64,000 nucleotides of DNA from Limonium bicolor (GCA_023374045.1 CM041779.1:930001-994000), one strand, 5' to 3'; shown: positions 1-13,470, counted from the stretch's first letter. Made by a program: numbers and translations. Notes: generated by a model from the letters alone, not told the origin.

Positions 1-24
1 TGCTTTTTTATTAGCGTGGTTATT

Positions 25-150
25 CGTGACCACTTATAGGGAGTTTCAAGAGTCATCCAACCCTGATGTGATCAGCATCAGTGTTGAACTATCCTTCCAC
101 TCCAATTTGTGTTCGGCTTCCCTTGATCGCATGCAAATCAAGTTCCACCT
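25..150 (-). repeat. Conserved block shared with the right-hand element
   Basis: This stretch recurs at 20860-20970 and 30070-30180 (opposite strand) and, clearly diverged, at 62767-62890. It holds better than its surroundings. In the LARDs it lies roughly 0.7 kb upstream of the 3' LTR. Function unknown. Confidence 0.6.
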
Positions 151-675
151 CCCACTTCATTTTAAAGCATCAAGTAAATCACTCATTTCCAATTTTCTAT
201 CTTTCGAATCATTCTAGTCATGATCACAACATCTCCAAAGGATAGAACTCCGCTATCAGTTACCTCATTTTTTATCATGTTGCCTGGGGAATCTTATTCT
301 CACTAGGTCAATGTCGGTTCATACCCTTCATGCATCACTATAAAGTATACATATATATATATATACTATATTTTATCAAAATACAACACACCTGATTTTA
401 CATTTATAACTGTCGGGGCTTTGTTCCCCGGGAGTTTATCTACTCCCCACACTTGTACAATCACACTCAACTGTTAACAAACACACACACTTATCACAAT
501 GGTATTCGCATCTTCTGTGCGCAATTACCACAATTACCATGAATGAATGTGTAGTGTTTACGTAACACACACCACCAATCATCAAAAACAAACAATATTT
601 TGTGCTATGCACAATATGAATCACAGACACTAACGTACACTTGTACGGTAATATACACCAAGTGGTTTTGCGCTC

Positions 676-690
676 TACCCCCCTTAAAGG
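676..690 (-). other. Internal polypurine-tract-like site
   Basis: On the minus strand this is an A/G run ending in six G and TAGAG, nearly the same as the polypurine tract next to the 3' LTR of the sister element. It matches the internal tract near 29545. It may be a second plus-strand primer site or a relic of an older 3' end. Confidence 0.5.
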
Positions 691-3600
691 GATTACGCCC
701 ACGTAATCAATCACTAAACATTAGCTTAAAATGTTTTGCCGTCGTGAAGTATCTTAACTTCCCGCGGTCTATTACACAATGGATTCTGATTAGAGGATCT
801 TAACCATATTGGCGGTTTAGTTCCTAAACCAAGAATTCTCATTGGAGTTGTTTAAACTTTAATTAGTTTCGATTCTGGCCTGTTAGGTTTAGGCATTAAT
901 AATTAGCCATTCACTCATGTTCACCATTTACATTCAACACTTGAATCACTGGCTTCACTAGTTCTGCTGCGAAACCCAAACTGTAGAGCTTAATGCTCCA
1001 TTTGTTATTATTATGATCGTACATCAACAATGATTACCTTATCTTGGTGAAAATGGTTTCTCAACCGACGCGTGGTATCTTTTACCGTGAGCGGATTCGG
1101 TGAGTTTCACAATTTTTCCATCCACTTCCATGATAACTTACTGTGTATACAGCTATGTATTTCACAATGATTGACTTGTTCCCTTCCGACTTACTGTCGG
1201 TTGAGATTGAGCTACTACCTAGTGTGTAGTGCTCTCTCAGCTATTTACAACCTTTGTGGTATATTCCATACCGATATTTGGCAGCTAGTGCTACTGTAGT
1301 CACTTACTGTTAATCATATTTCCACGTTTGGTTTTGTACAAGTATTCTTTTATTGGTGCGGCCTTGCATTTCCTATGCATCGGCCATTATAACATTATTT
1401 GTCCACAATTAACATGTTTCCAATTCCTAGCTATCTCATTCGTTCATTACTGCGCAAGTGCAATACCAAAACACTCAGTCATACAGAGTGCAGAGGCGTA
1501 AACTCTTGACAGTAAATCCCTTATGCGATTCGCCATGGAATTCACACTGAGTCCCTCATCACACAGTACCTACCACTGGCTTATTGCCCAGTCTGTTTAA
1601 CATCACTCATCTTGCATCTCCACTGAGTTTAACTCATAACTGATCTTATCTTTTACGTTTTCGTTTAACAACATTTATACAACGGTCGCTTGTTGCGCAC
1701 CGTGCTCTTACTTATTGTATATCATCCGCTTATGTCGTATCTGCTGTCACCTCAACTTCCACACATAAATTTACATTACTCATATTATGGTTCATCCCTC
1801 ATTTGGATGACCACTGAATGCTCCTTGAGCATCGATCATTCGAGTCACAAGCCGGCGTTATTCAGCCAGGTGCTTCACTTTATACACACATGCTATCAAG
1901 CTAACTGCTCTTTTTTCAGTAATAACGTCGTCCATCCTTAACATATTTCTTGAACTTGGTTCACATAACTACCGCTCCTGCGGTGTCACAATATCGAGAG
2001 GTATCCCCACTCTTAATGCAGTGGTTCGTTTACCACTCTATTCACTTATACAACATAAACTTCTACCATCAATCGTATTTATATAACATATCTTGCTTAT
2101 GGCTTATGAGCCTTGTTTGCCTTGAGCTGGCTCATTGTAGGCTGTCCACACACATGTACTTCTATGTACAATATTACAAGGTCGTTGCATCACGTTTCCT
2201 CTCATGGGATGCCCCTTAGTTTGTCAGTCCGTCTCCTGACAACTTATGTCTAAACTGTGTGTTAGTTTCGACCCTTGTGCTTCTGACATGCATTTCATTC
2301 AACAATTGTTGATGCGAACACCCTTCAAGGATTTCCCCTGGGTGTCGCTAAGTTATGTCATTACATTTGGCTCACACTTATTGGTACATTCCGTTAGCTA
2401 CGCCTTTCGCGTTCTTTACTGATTATTATCTTTTTCTGTGAAGATTAACATTTCTTGATAGTGTAGGTACTCATTCTGGGAGTTTCATCCCGTTCATTGC
2501 ACATTAATGTGTCCACATTAGGCGTCTGCTTGCCATGTACAGGCTGGGTCACCATTCCAGCTATAACGTTTATCCCTAAGGATCCTTAAGACATATGTGG
2601 TGTCTTTACATAACAGTTTGTGCCCGTCGCACTTCCTAACTCTTAAACATTTCCTTGAAAGGAGTTCACTAATCCTTTTAGTCTTGCTAACTTAACTGAA
2701 TTCCTTAACTTCGACTATTCCTTGTAATCCTTAGCTCTCGTTTGATTTATACTGCTGACCGTAGACGGAGTCGACTACTTCCCGTGTTTCGGACTCTACT
2801 CGTATACATATATGGGGTATCTTACTGATACATTGCTACTTACCCAACTAACCCATAAGTAGGTTTGTCAGGCCCACATGCTCCTATCGGAGTGCGGTCG
2901 TCCCACAACACAGTTGGTACACTTGTAGTGTCCGTCACACGCCTAGGTGAAGTATTCTGTTGTCAACTCCCTTATATTGTCCGTGACAATATTCATTCCT
3001 TACTTCCCGAACTTAATCGAGGGAAAGTTTATCCATTGTTGTATCCTTATCAACTGTCTTGGTTTTACTGGTTTGGTTTAAAAGAAGGTTGGAAAGAAGT
3101 GTTGGTTTGAAAGAAAATCTGGTTTTGAAAAGAAAAGGGTTTGAATAATCTGGGTTGAGAAAAGTTTTCATGGTTCACAACATCTTCTTACCTTAACCAA
3201 GTCTAGCTTCTTGCTGACTGGTGTACTTACAATTACAGAGGTTAGGCTAACAGGCCCTTCCACTGTTATGACAATCACATTTAACTTTATTGTACTTTCC
3301 AGTACTTCATAGTGGTTATATTTCCCGAACAGCCCTATTATAGCAGCACTTGTATGGCAAGTGCGCCATGCTAACTGGCTATCAGTTTAACACATACCGG
3401 TTGTGGTATTGTTTTTACCCATATTCATCAGTGGCCTTGTTGGCCCTCACTGATCCTACTGTCTTCATATGACGTCATCAACTAGGGTGTTTCCCATTCT
3501 GGGAGACCCCTTTATCTTAGTATTGTATTCTCTTTATAGCCCGTTCCACGCACTTGTCGTGGTTACTGAGACTTGTCTCTTGTTTGGGTACTACGTTGTG

Positions 3601-4136
3601 TTCCTTTGTCGGTTGGTATACCGTTGGTGTTTTATTTATCAACTGTGGTTCCGTAGACACTTGTCTCGGGTGTTATTAATCCATTTCTTGCCTGTTGCAC
3701 GGTAGGTGCGTTGCAAGCTGGTTATTCTCGACTGCTCTGCATGTCGACCCAGGTTGCCGGAAATTCTATTCTCTAATACACAAATCCTTCATTCTTCGCT
3801 ATTAAATGCGGTTAACATTGTTCAGATGGAGACCGTCTCCGGGATTCCCAGTTTTCGGGATCTACCGTATGACAGGTTCTCCGTACCCTAAAGGTATTTA
3901 ATAACAGCCAGATCGGGTATTCCCGAGTAAGAGAGGACTTCCATCTCTCTGGCGTTCTTTCCCAAGTTATAAACAGGGATTGTGGAGGGTGGGAAGGATA
4001 TTGTAGGTTTCCAGTACACACTGGTAATTCCTATCTAGCGTATCTCTCACGCTATCACACAACCCTTAACCCAAAGCACTAAATCCTAACTCGGTACTTC
4101 CTAAGCTCGGTAATTCAGTCTTCAGAGCGATACTTC

Positions 4137-4147
4137 GCTCTGATACA
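4137..4147 (-). other. tRNA primer-binding site
   Basis: The minus strand reads TGTATCAGAGC, five bases inside the LTR end. The sister element has TGGTATCAGAGC, the usual plant initiator-methionine tRNA primer site; this copy lacks one G. It fixes the minus-strand orientation and shows that the LTR to the right is the 5' LTR. Confidence 0.8.
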
Positions 4148-4152
4148 CTTTT

Positions 4153-7100
4153 TGTAACACCCATCCACATTTACATACTTACAACAACTGCAGCGGAAGA
4201 ACACCTCATCACATTACTTAACTTGTTGGTGTTACACGCCGTTATCCACCCACGTGGCTAACAAGGCTAATACATACACATTGTACCGGTCTGATGGGCT
4301 AAATTCCGAGCAACTATACATTATTATCCCTTTTCCATTAACGACAACAACAACATACACCTTATCAACTATACCGAGTATTTATAAACTGGTGCCGACA
4401 ACAATATCGGTCACTACACCTACTGTATATACACACTTAAATAAAATACCCATGTACAATGACTACCCGTCTACTCTCGAACGGCTTCCAGCACTTCGTA
4501 CCTGAAATAGGAAAAGAAGAGAAAGGGGTGGCCCCAAGGGCTCAGCACCTTTGCTGGTATGGTAATCCCGCAGCCCAATGCTATCGGGCCACGCACAACT
4601 ACTTGTCGTCTTAACATGCAGTTGATTATATTTAAATATACATGTAACAACAAACACAACATTAAAATTTCGCCTCAATGGGCTCAACAATCGGATAATA
4701 CATCCTACTTAATAAATCACCCATGGTATTCATCATCCTAGAGTGTTTCTCCTCCAACGGAGCTACTCCTTAATAGACGACACATACCCTAAATCGGGTT
4801 ATCCTTAAATGCCTCTTATCAAAAACTTGGAATCATTTCCATGATCCACACACTTCACATTTTACAACATTAATACACTACGTAACAACACTTAACAACA
4901 CTTGCCGTTTCCATGTGCACAACATAACACCGCAATAAGTATGCATCACAAACAAACACATAATACAACGGGAATGGTTCTCTTAGGAACCGACCCAAAC
5001 ATCACCAACATACTGGTGAGCCTAGAGATGTTGCCAGTCTCATGATAAGCTCGTTACATAACTCGTTACCGTCTCGTAATGGACGGTTAAACTTAACACA
5101 AGGTGTCTCGGATATAGTGATCCAAGCACACCGAAACAAACATAACAAATAGTATGCCCCTGTGGCCCGAGTGAGTCAGTAATAGCCTGGTTAAGCTAAA
5201 GGGAAGGTTGGAACCAAATTGGAAAACAACCATAACATACAGAGAGGATCGAACTGATATGACAACGACCCCCATACTCACACGCGTGGCGGAACAGACC
5301 GGACTCCTCATTCCCCCGTTAGCACTTATTAGAAGTTTCTTTGAACTTATTAAACAATCACAAACATTGAGTTAGTCTAGTCAGACATACACAAGGGAAA
5401 GAGAGTCATACCTTCACATACAAACACCACGCACAAACATTACATATCAACTCACGCATAGCAGTGGTTAGAAAGTTCCTTAGGTCGGAAACGTTATTAC
5501 GGATACCGTTCTCTTACGTTTACCTAATAGTGGTTAACTAGCCCTTCAAGCGCATTAGAGGTACCGGTATCGGCACGTAAACATACAATAACAATAATGA
5601 CTGTAAACTCGTTTCATGGTTAGATCATAACGTGGCAAACATACAGAAAAACACATTGGCATACAAGCCGGTGTAATCCGTTAGGACACAGGTTGCAGAA
5701 AACCATACCTGTCACCGGAGTCCACTTATCCTGTCCATTTATGTCCTCGAGTAATTCTCGAACCATGTTAACATCACATGTGTTGTATTAACATTGGGGG
5801 TAACATGTTTGTTTAAAGTCTAACGCTTATAACTTTCCCCTTAACTTGGTTAAATAACTTTACATTTTAACTTGTTTTACTTTCACATTTAATTACAAAC
5901 CTTTCACCCAATATTTGCCATTTAAAACACCTAACATGTCCTCAGCATTCTTATAACATCATTACCTACCAATCCCCATCATAACGTATCATTTCATAAC
6001 TTAAATCCATGTTTTTGGTCCGGACCGACCCACCGACCGACCAACATCTGGGTCGGTTCCATTACAGACCCTTTACTTCCTTATTAACATGCCCGTCCGA
6101 CCCACGTCCGACCCACCATTTGGGTCGGTCCATGTGCGAACATTTTCCTTCCTTTGAAACTGACCGACCGACCCCATGTCGACCCAACCTTGGTCGGTCC
6201 ATTACCGACACTTCCCTAACATTTTAACAGAGCTCGACCGACCCACAAACTGGGTCGGCCCCTGGGTCGGTCGCCTCCTAAACTTACCCAACTTTGTCAA
6301 TCTTCACCAAACTTCTCCTAAGGCCTCTTAATGTTTCTAACATCATTTGGCACTTCAAACACACCCTTAAGATATTCTTAAACACTCACAAAACTATTTT
6401 TTCCTAATTCCTTAACCTTTACTTATATCTCCACAAAAATTCCTAACACTTACAATTTTCTCCTTATGATTTCTAGGTGGCCTTAACCTATAATGACCAA
6501 ATACCAAGGTGTTATCCTCTACACCTTATCATCATCCCTCAACTCTTTCTTACTAACTAAATCTCCTTTTACACTTACCAAACATCATTATTCCTTGAAT
6601 ATCAACATTACCAAACCGTAAACACTTCCCCAAGGCTTAAATACATCTCAAAACACACATTGAATTTCTAGAACTTCCAAGACAACACCTAAATCCTTGC
6701 ATCACTCTAAATCACCTTTACACCATGTTTTTTCTCAAGTAATATTCATTCACCATAACACTTCCTAGTTCACCAAAACCATTAACAACTTAGAACTTCT
6801 CAACATTTTCCCAAAATTTGGCCATAGCTTCTCTGTATATACCCACATCCAAACACTTGGGTTTTACCTATTTCATCCAAGAACACCTAAAATCCATCAA
6901 ACACACTTTATACACAACTTCACAACCATTAAGCACTACACACAATATAGGCATAACTTAAATTGCTTGGCACTTGGCCTTAAATAACATGGCTCTTAGG
7001 CCCTTAAATTGCATAACCTTAAACCACTGAATTTCCCACATAGTAATGCCTTTGACCTGCAAATACATACACCAAAAACATTGTTCTTACTAGTCTCTTG

Positions 7101-8649
7101 AGAACACTTTACTAGGTCATTCACCATTGGCTCCTTAGGTATTTTATCAAGAAATCAAGCTCATTTTCCTAAGGCATTTAAAAATACATTGAGATAGTTT
7201 GTTACCTTTTTTCCTCACAAATTCTTTCTTGTTTCTTACAAACCGGTGGGGTACTGGATTCCTTGTCAAGTTCATACATTGTACAACAAACATAATGAGT
7301 ATTCAAGCTTTAAGCTTCAATCTCATTGTAAACCCTAGTTAATCATATGTTTTTAACACATTAAGGTACTGTTTACCTTGGAATTGGAAGAGAACTTGAA
7401 TAAGTATTCAAGAGAGGACTCCTCCTAGCCCTTGGAAGATCCAAACGAAGCTAAAACAAGCAAGATAAATACACCATGGTGAGGTGAATTTTCGGACAAC
7501 ACAATACATGAAGGAAACTTGATTTTTCTTTGAGTTTCCTTACCTTGAAGCAAAGGAGAACAAGAATATGTGAAAAGATGAGCTCAAGCTCCTTCAATGG
7601 TGAATCTTCATGGCACCAAAATTGAGTTCTTGAAGATTTGAAAAGAGGGAAGTGTAGAGCTTGACCTAACTAAGACAATATGGTCTTGGAATTTGATTTG
7701 GCCAAGGGAATCACAAGTTACAAGTGAAGGAAGATGAAGAATGAGTGTGGGCTGTTGGAAACCGATGGAGAGAGGAGGAAGAAGAAGACCATCGTGGGAA
7801 ATGAAGGAAGAAATGAAAGAATGAAGATAACACTTGCTTTTGGAGATATTTATGTACTAAAGTAACTTTCTTCTTTTTACTTTCTTTTCCTTCCTTCCTT
7901 TAATTGATTTTACATGGTGGTGACTCACCTTACTACAAAAAACCGGCCACCATTATAATAGAAGGGTAATGTAGTCTTTATTGACTCATTTAATTACTTA
8001 ACATTATATGTTACAAACTAGCTTGTAAAATTACTATTCACAAATACAAGGCACATAGAAGTGAAATTTTTGATTTCCCACTAATATGGCCACCCAAATG
8101 TGATACTATATAGTACACATGTTAATTAAAGAGTAATGATGGTCATTTAGCCATTCAAAACTCATTTACAAGACAATTTTTCAAAAACGTGCTTTAAGAC
8201 TCCTTAAAGCACATTTTGTGTTTTAACTTGTTTTCAAGCTTGGTTTTCTTTAGTAATTGATTTAATATGTTCATTAACATATAAATAAGGTGTAAGTATG
8301 ACCATTAGGTCTTATACAAATTTATCCCAAGCTTAGAGCACATTTTTGCTCTTATTGACTTTAAGGTATTACCTTGTGTTTTGTTTGGTTTCATTGTCTG
8401 CCAAAGTTTCCTAAGGACTTATTTAGCCTTATTAAATCATAATTAAATGTTATCAAGTCTTGGTAGGCTCTTTGGGTCCTAACCAAGTTCACTCATAGCT
8501 TAGAGCATGTTTTTGCTCAAACTGTGTCTTAGTGCTTTATTGCACTTTACTATGTTTAAATTGTTCACTGATGTTTCTAAGGCACTTTTTAGCCTTTATA
8601 TAACATAATTTGATATTTAAACCACATATCAAGGTTTGGGGTATTTCAT
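4153..8649 (-). repeat. 5' LTR of minus-strand LARD (4.5 kb)
   Basis: On the minus strand it begins TGAAATACCCCAAACC at 8649 and ends GGGTGTTACA at 4153, the same ends as the two LTRs at 21653-26112 and 30860-35355, and is similar along its whole length. Near 7400-7850 it has the AG-rich leader-like segment that corresponds to the CT-rich segment near 22440-22560 in the sister copies. Its right edge abuts CACTA subterminal sequence directly, so this edge is an insertion junction. The matching target duplication would lie outside the window. Confidence 0.85.
6008..6275 (-). repeat. GGTCGG/CCGACC motif cluster in LTR
   Basis: A dense run of CCGACC and GGTCGG in both orientations, several spaced as inverted pairs. 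It is the counterpart of the ACCGGACTT clusters near 24040 and 33275 in the sister LTRs, though the motif has drifted. Confidence 0.6.
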
Positions 8650-8734
8650 TTTCGGCGGTTCCTATATACAACCGCCGAAAATGGTCTTTTGAGTTGGCTA
8701 TTTTCGGCGGTTGTATATAGGAACCGCCGAAAAT
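8650..8734. repeat. Left CACTA subterminal hairpins
   Basis: Two 33-bp units, 8650-8682 and 8702-8734, each begin TTTTCGGCGGTT and end AACCGCCGAAAA, so each can fold on itself. They are also exact reverse complements of each other. The motif is the one arrayed at the right end. Confidence 0.85.
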
Positions 8735-9119
8735 GATGCTTATTTCTAATACCCTAGCGCCCCGACTCGACATTATCGAAAAGCTCTGCTGCCTCTCTTC
8801 TTCCTCGACCTCTCGCCCTCAAATCGCCCTCTCTTCTTCCTCGGTCGCCGCCGCACCTAACGCCGCCGTCACCGCCCCGCCCTCTTGCCGCCCCAGTCGC
8901 GCCGCTACCCCCCGTCTGCTGCTGCCAAAATCCAACGCGAACAGAGAATCGGGGTTAGTTTTTCTCCGATTCGAAACTTTTGAAATTTTGTTGAATTGGG
9001 TCCTAATTTGTTGTTTATATGTAATTGTTGATTGATATATGTATTCTGGAGTGTAATTGATTGATTGGTTTGATTGGAAATACAATATGTGGGCAATTTT
9101 AGAAAATAAACTATACGCT
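8735..9119 (+). other. CACTA leader region, CpG-rich
   Basis: A GC- and CpG-rich stretch (8760-8960), unlike the AT-rich surroundings, followed by T-rich intron-like sequence. Position and composition suit the promoter and leader of the element's transcript. No recognisable protein. Confidence 0.4.
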
Positions 9120-9642
9120 CGCAAGGTGTTCGATGATAGATGTTTAAACCAGAATAGCGGGGTGAAAGTAGAAGCAGCAACAACTCAGTACACCCGAGGT
9201 GATCCAGCTTCAGCAATTTCAACCGAGGTTGTATTATGGATGTATTGAAGATATTTGGGAACTTGATTATCAGTTTCAAAAGTTTGTTATTTTCAAATGC
9301 AAGTGGGTGGATAACAGACACGGTTATCGGGTTCATGATGGGTTTAATTTGGTTGATTTATCAAGTCTTGGTCCTATACAAGATCCATTCATATTTCCCA
9401 AGGACTGTGAACAAGTATTTTACATAGAAGATCCCATCGATTCCAGATGGTCAGTAGTTTTACCAGGGAAAAGATTTGTGATCACAAATGTTGATCAAGA
9501 TGTTGATGACGATGAATTATTATTTGATGAGACACCACCCTTTTCTAACAGTGTTCCTGCCACCAACATTGTTGATATTCCAGACGATGTAGTGTATACT
9601 AGGTCTGATCATGATGAGGGTCTATGGGTCGAAAAACCATAA
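9120..9642 (+). pseudogene. TNP2-like CACTA transposase, C-terminal remnant
   Basis: The frame reads RCLNQNSGVKVEA, shifts near 9230, then continues YYGCIEDIWELDY, FKCKWVDN, VHDGFNLVDLSSLG, QVFYIEDP and RWSVVLPGKRF to a stop at 9640-9642. This is the DUF4216-type region found at the C-terminus of plant CACTA TNP2/TNPD transposases. The catalytic N-terminal and central parts, more than 500 residues in intact relatives, are absent, and one frameshift separates the two pieces. The next gene starts 118 bases downstream on the same strand. It cannot encode an active transposase. Confidence 0.8.
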
Positions 9643-9760
9643 ATGATGTGTTTGTTTGTTAGGTAATTAAATATTAATTTTTTATGATATCTGATTACGT
9701 ATTTTTTATATTATTTGTTTTGTTATTAATATCATATTGTTTATCTGTGCAGACAGTTAA

Positions 9761-12700
9761 ATGGATGATATGGACGACCCGGTCGGCGAGATTCTGTGTG
9801 ACGCAGCCCGACCGAGGAAGAGGCAAACACGTGGAGGGAAGGGCCGCACGTCACGGGCCCGAACTGATGAGGGGGGTAGTGGCACCGCCGAGATTATAGT
9901 GTCTGATGTGCCAGCTGCAGACACACAGGCTGGACCTTCTGGGTCACAGATCCCAGAGACCAGGACCGTAAAACCTCGAGGTCCTACAAAAGCTCTGAAG
10001 TCAAAAAAGATTGAGTCGAAGCCGCTGCAGTTTAATGAGTATCTACAGCCGACTGGGGAATGGGCTGGAGACTTCACTACTGAGCTGGGCATCATAGTGC
10101 GAGAGTATTGTGATATCACTCTCTCCCTGGCCTCAGGTTGACGAAGGATTGAAGAAGCAGATGTTTGAGATCGTACAGGTAAATAAACAATAGTTGCAGT
10201 ATTTATTGATACGATTTATAAGTATGCATAACTAACATCCTTTTCATTTATGATGATATGCAGAAACGATATCGAATACCTGCAGAAAGCGAGTACTACA
10301 CCATGGTCAAATCGATGATGCGCAAGAAATTTTCAGATCATAAGCATGATCTGGTCAAATGGTTCATCACCAAGAAGCTTAAGCGGCGACGACGAGCACA
10401 CCCAGCCTTGGGAGATCTACACAGCAATAACCCAAGAGAAGTGGCAGCAGTTTTATGATAAGAAGATGGAGACGAAGGTACATACTAACTCTTAAATAAT
10501 TAAGTATTGTATATACATACAAATAAGTTTACATATGTATATGTTTTTAATCATCATCGTGTTTGTATGTTTACTTGATAATAGGAGTATCGTGAGGCCC
10601 AGTCAGCGAATGCGAAGAAGAATGAATATCGTCACTTGCTGGGTGCTAAAGGGGTTAACAGAAGAGTTCCTGAGTGGGTGGCAGAAGGGGAGTTGCCATC
10701 GGATATGAGCACTCTGGATGACCACCAGAAACGGGGTACATTTTGGAAGCTTTCACGCACTAAGAAAGACCCAAAAACTGGAGAGCGTCTGTATCCCTTC
10801 GAGAAAACGAAGGAAATTGTTGATAAGATGGTAAGTACTTTTGTTTAATCCTTTTTTTTTCAAATTCAGTATTACAATCCTATAATTTATTATAAATCCT
10901 ATATGCATTTACTTCTAAAGGGTGAAATGAACGAGCAAGTAACCCAAGGGACTTGGGCTCCTGATCGACATGATGACCAGCTGTCTCGGGCTCTAGGAAA
11001 GAAAGATCATCCAGGCCGAGCAGTGGGGTTAGGGGGGGTTAACATAGGGATAAGAAAAGTATTTGGAAACCCCGGGTCGAGGAAAGGAAGTAGTAGTCAG
11101 GAGAAGATGATCTCTTATGATGAGCATTTACGTGTCCTCAGTAACATCAAAGAACAGTGGAAGAATGAGATCTTTGCTGAAATGCGTCAGGGGACTGGTG
11201 CACCCCAGCCATATGCTCCTGCTTCTGATCCTTCTTATGCATATGCTCCTGCTTCTGATCCTGCTGGACTGCACACAAGCACCGAGTCTAATGATCCGTA
11301 TCCTTACGCAGTACAGGTAAATTTTTATATCTTTAACTGTTTTATTACTTGTCATATCGTTTATTACATATTTATCAGTTCAATCATCTACTAATCTGAT
11401 TAAATTGTAGGATCCAATAAACTGCAACCTCTTGCTCCCGTACAACAATCAAAATATACATGTTGCAGAAGGAAGAGTGTACACATCACGCTCGAATGAC
11501 GTGGTCCATGGCATGCCATTACAGCCGTATCACGGGAGAGTGTCTGTGGACGAACCGATTTATACGTGTCCTGATTTAGAACTCCCTGTACCTACGGAGG
11601 AGTACAGCACGGTTCGGTCTGCAAAGGGTGCATTTCTTCAATGGCCTGTTCGCCTGATTCAGAAGTGTATGAAGGTACGCCCAATACAAACCTTTAATAT
11701 AGTTATTGTAGTAAATTATAAGTGTGTGGATGTTCAGTTCATGATTAGTAATGTATGTCGATTGCAAATAGGCATTAAAGGAGAAATCAAAGTCTCCTGA
11801 AAAAAAGAAGTCAAAGATTATATCTTCTGAATACAGAGCATCCACCAATGTCGTTCCCAAAGAAAACTTGGTGGATGATTCAATTATGCACGCTTGGGGC
11901 CAAACATGAAAGTGTTGCATGATGTATCCGTGACTTCCCAGCTGCTAGATTCTATCCTTCTTAGCTTTGAACCTGACCTTCACTATGAAGAAGTTTTAGA
12001 AGTCGACTTGTGGACAACGACGTGCAGGACATCCTGAAATCTGACTGGGTGCCTATCACTGTTGTCCACTCATTCATTCTGTAAGTATTAGTCTTTTTTG
12101 GTAATTAAGTTATAAAGTGATGCCCTGAAACAATGTTAATTACTATATCTTTTAATTAATGAATAGGTTTTTGCATGAGAAAATGCAAACTTTTTCACTT
12201 ACCAAGTATGGATTTCTATGTCCTGAGAGAACGTCATACACTGCTGTGACGTCTGATGTACAAGGTTGTAAGGTCTACTTGCAGCGTGCGATTACTAACA
12301 GCATCACAGCGAAAAGAAATATCTCCTGCTGCCCTACCATCAAAAGTAATAACTGTGTTTATCATTTTAATTCCATTAAATGTTGTACTTGTTGATTTTG
12401 ACATTATACTGACATGTTAGTGTTTTGGTATTACATAGTGGTCATTGGGTCCTACTGGTGTTGTGTTTGGATCGTGCACGTATACTATATCTTGATCCGC
12501 TTCGGCACTCATTACCGAATAATCTCAAGATAAAGCCACACCTTAACCTGTAAGTACATTATAAACCACTTCTTTATGCATTTCAATTCTTTTAATTTAA
12601 TTTTGTTGTGCATGGATATCCTAATTTTATTAATTACATTTATGACATTTAATGTGCAGTATATATCAAAGTGTTATGATTTCACAGCTTGGTCTAAGGA

Positions 12701-13085
12701 TAAGAGGTGCTGTCCCCTGGACTGCAGTGAAGGTACATGCATCACTTGTTTTTCATTGATAGAACAAATGTCTTATGTAATTAATCCTTTTTTTTCTCTG
12801 TTTAAGTGTCCACGTCAACCCGGGAGTTCGGAGTGTGGGTATTATGTCATGAGATATATGCATGACATAATCACCCTTTTTGGTGATATGCAAGATCAAT
12901 TAGAAGAAGTATGTTGAAGTCATATATATATATTTTTAATTTTAATGTATTTGTTTAATGATTAACTCATTTTGTATTGTTTTGTTTTTCAAAAGGTTTT
13001 CCCTAGTGTTGGCGAATACGACAGACAAACGATCAACGCTATGTTGGAGGATTGGGCGGAGTTTGTCTGTATGAATTTAGTTTGA
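9761..13085 (+). pseudogene. CACTA second gene: TNPA-like plus ULP1-like protease
   Basis: Spliced gene with GT/AG exons read by eye: 9761-10178, 10264-10477, 10585-10830, 10921-11316, 11411-11674, 11772-12080, 12167-12345, 12439-12549, 12660-12732, 12807-12908 and 12996-13085 (stop TGA). Exons 1-4 resemble plant En/Spm 'Transposase_24' proteins: WPQVDEGLKKQMFEIVQ, a basic segment, then EIYTAITQEKWQQFYDKK and EYREAQSANAKKNEYRHLLG. Exon 4 also has a repeated YAPASDP motif. The later exons form a C48 (ULP1/SUMO-protease-like) domain. Frame breaks lie near 10130, near 10400 and at the 12345/12439 junction, so the copy is probably dead unless these are sequencing errors. In intact CACTAs the TNPA-like part binds subterminal repeats. 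Confidence 0.75.
12439..13085 (+). other. ULP1-like (peptidase C48) catalytic segment
   Basis: The catalytic landmarks stand in order across four exons: His in SGHWVLLVLCLDR, Asp in ILYLDPLR, then Gln and Cys in CPRQPGSSECGYYVMRYMHD. The segment ends in the ordinary tail AMLEDWAEFVCMNLV before the stop. This spacing is the standard C48 layout, so the core could be catalytically complete. In plants such domains ride in CACTA and Mutator elements; what they cleave there is not settled. Confidence 0.75.
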
Positions 13086-13470
13086 TTTTCACTTTGTTTT
13101 TTCGATCGAATTGTTATTTAGAACATTAATGTTTAGAAATTTATGGCTAGTTAGATTGTGAAAGATGACCGGTTTGAGTACAATGAATATCTTGGTAGTT
13201 GTATATGTATATGGTCATTTGTGACCATTTGAAATGGTTTGTATATGGTCATTTGTGACCATTTGAAATGTGTTGTTGGTCATTTGTGACCATTTCATCA
13301 TTATTTTGATTTTTTGACAATTCTCTTACAAAGAGTGATTGACATCCTCTACAATATGATGTAGAGAGATGTTTGGATATATCTGGATGTTGTATCTGTA
13401 TATTTTACAGGTTTGTTGACATATGTGGGATTGTAAACTAAAACGAAAAAAACCAAAAAAAAATAGACAT
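13086..13470 (+). other. CACTA 3' untranslated region
   Basis: No reading frame. Between about 13190 and 13295 there are three repeats built on GGTCATTTGTGACCATTT, itself an imperfect palindrome (GGTCA...TGACC). Confidence 0.5.

Larger units (their letters stand above)
1..4152 (-). mobile_element. LARD-type LTR element, internal region (partial)
   Basis: Reading leftward from the primer site near 4147, this is the reverse complement of the internal region at 26113-30198, block for block. I see no gag, protease, integrase or reverse transcriptase; reading frames are short and broken. A long LTR with a long non-coding internal region is the definition of a large retrotransposon derivative (LARD), which depends on enzymes from an autonomous relative. 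The element is cut by the left edge of the window, about 660 bases short of where its 3' LTR should begin. That it is a non-autonomous gypsy relative is inferred from the polyprotein tail kept in the sister copy near 30830. Confidence 0.8.

Noticed and set aside
340..370. TA-rich run as a promoter
   Set aside because: A short (TA)n microsatellite in the LARD internal region, with the same run in the sister copy near 29840; no transcript start evidence.
8733..9035. 100-codon frame at the CACTA left end
   Set aside because: Ser/Ala/Pro-rich translation of a CpG-rich leader; nothing typical of a CACTA protein.
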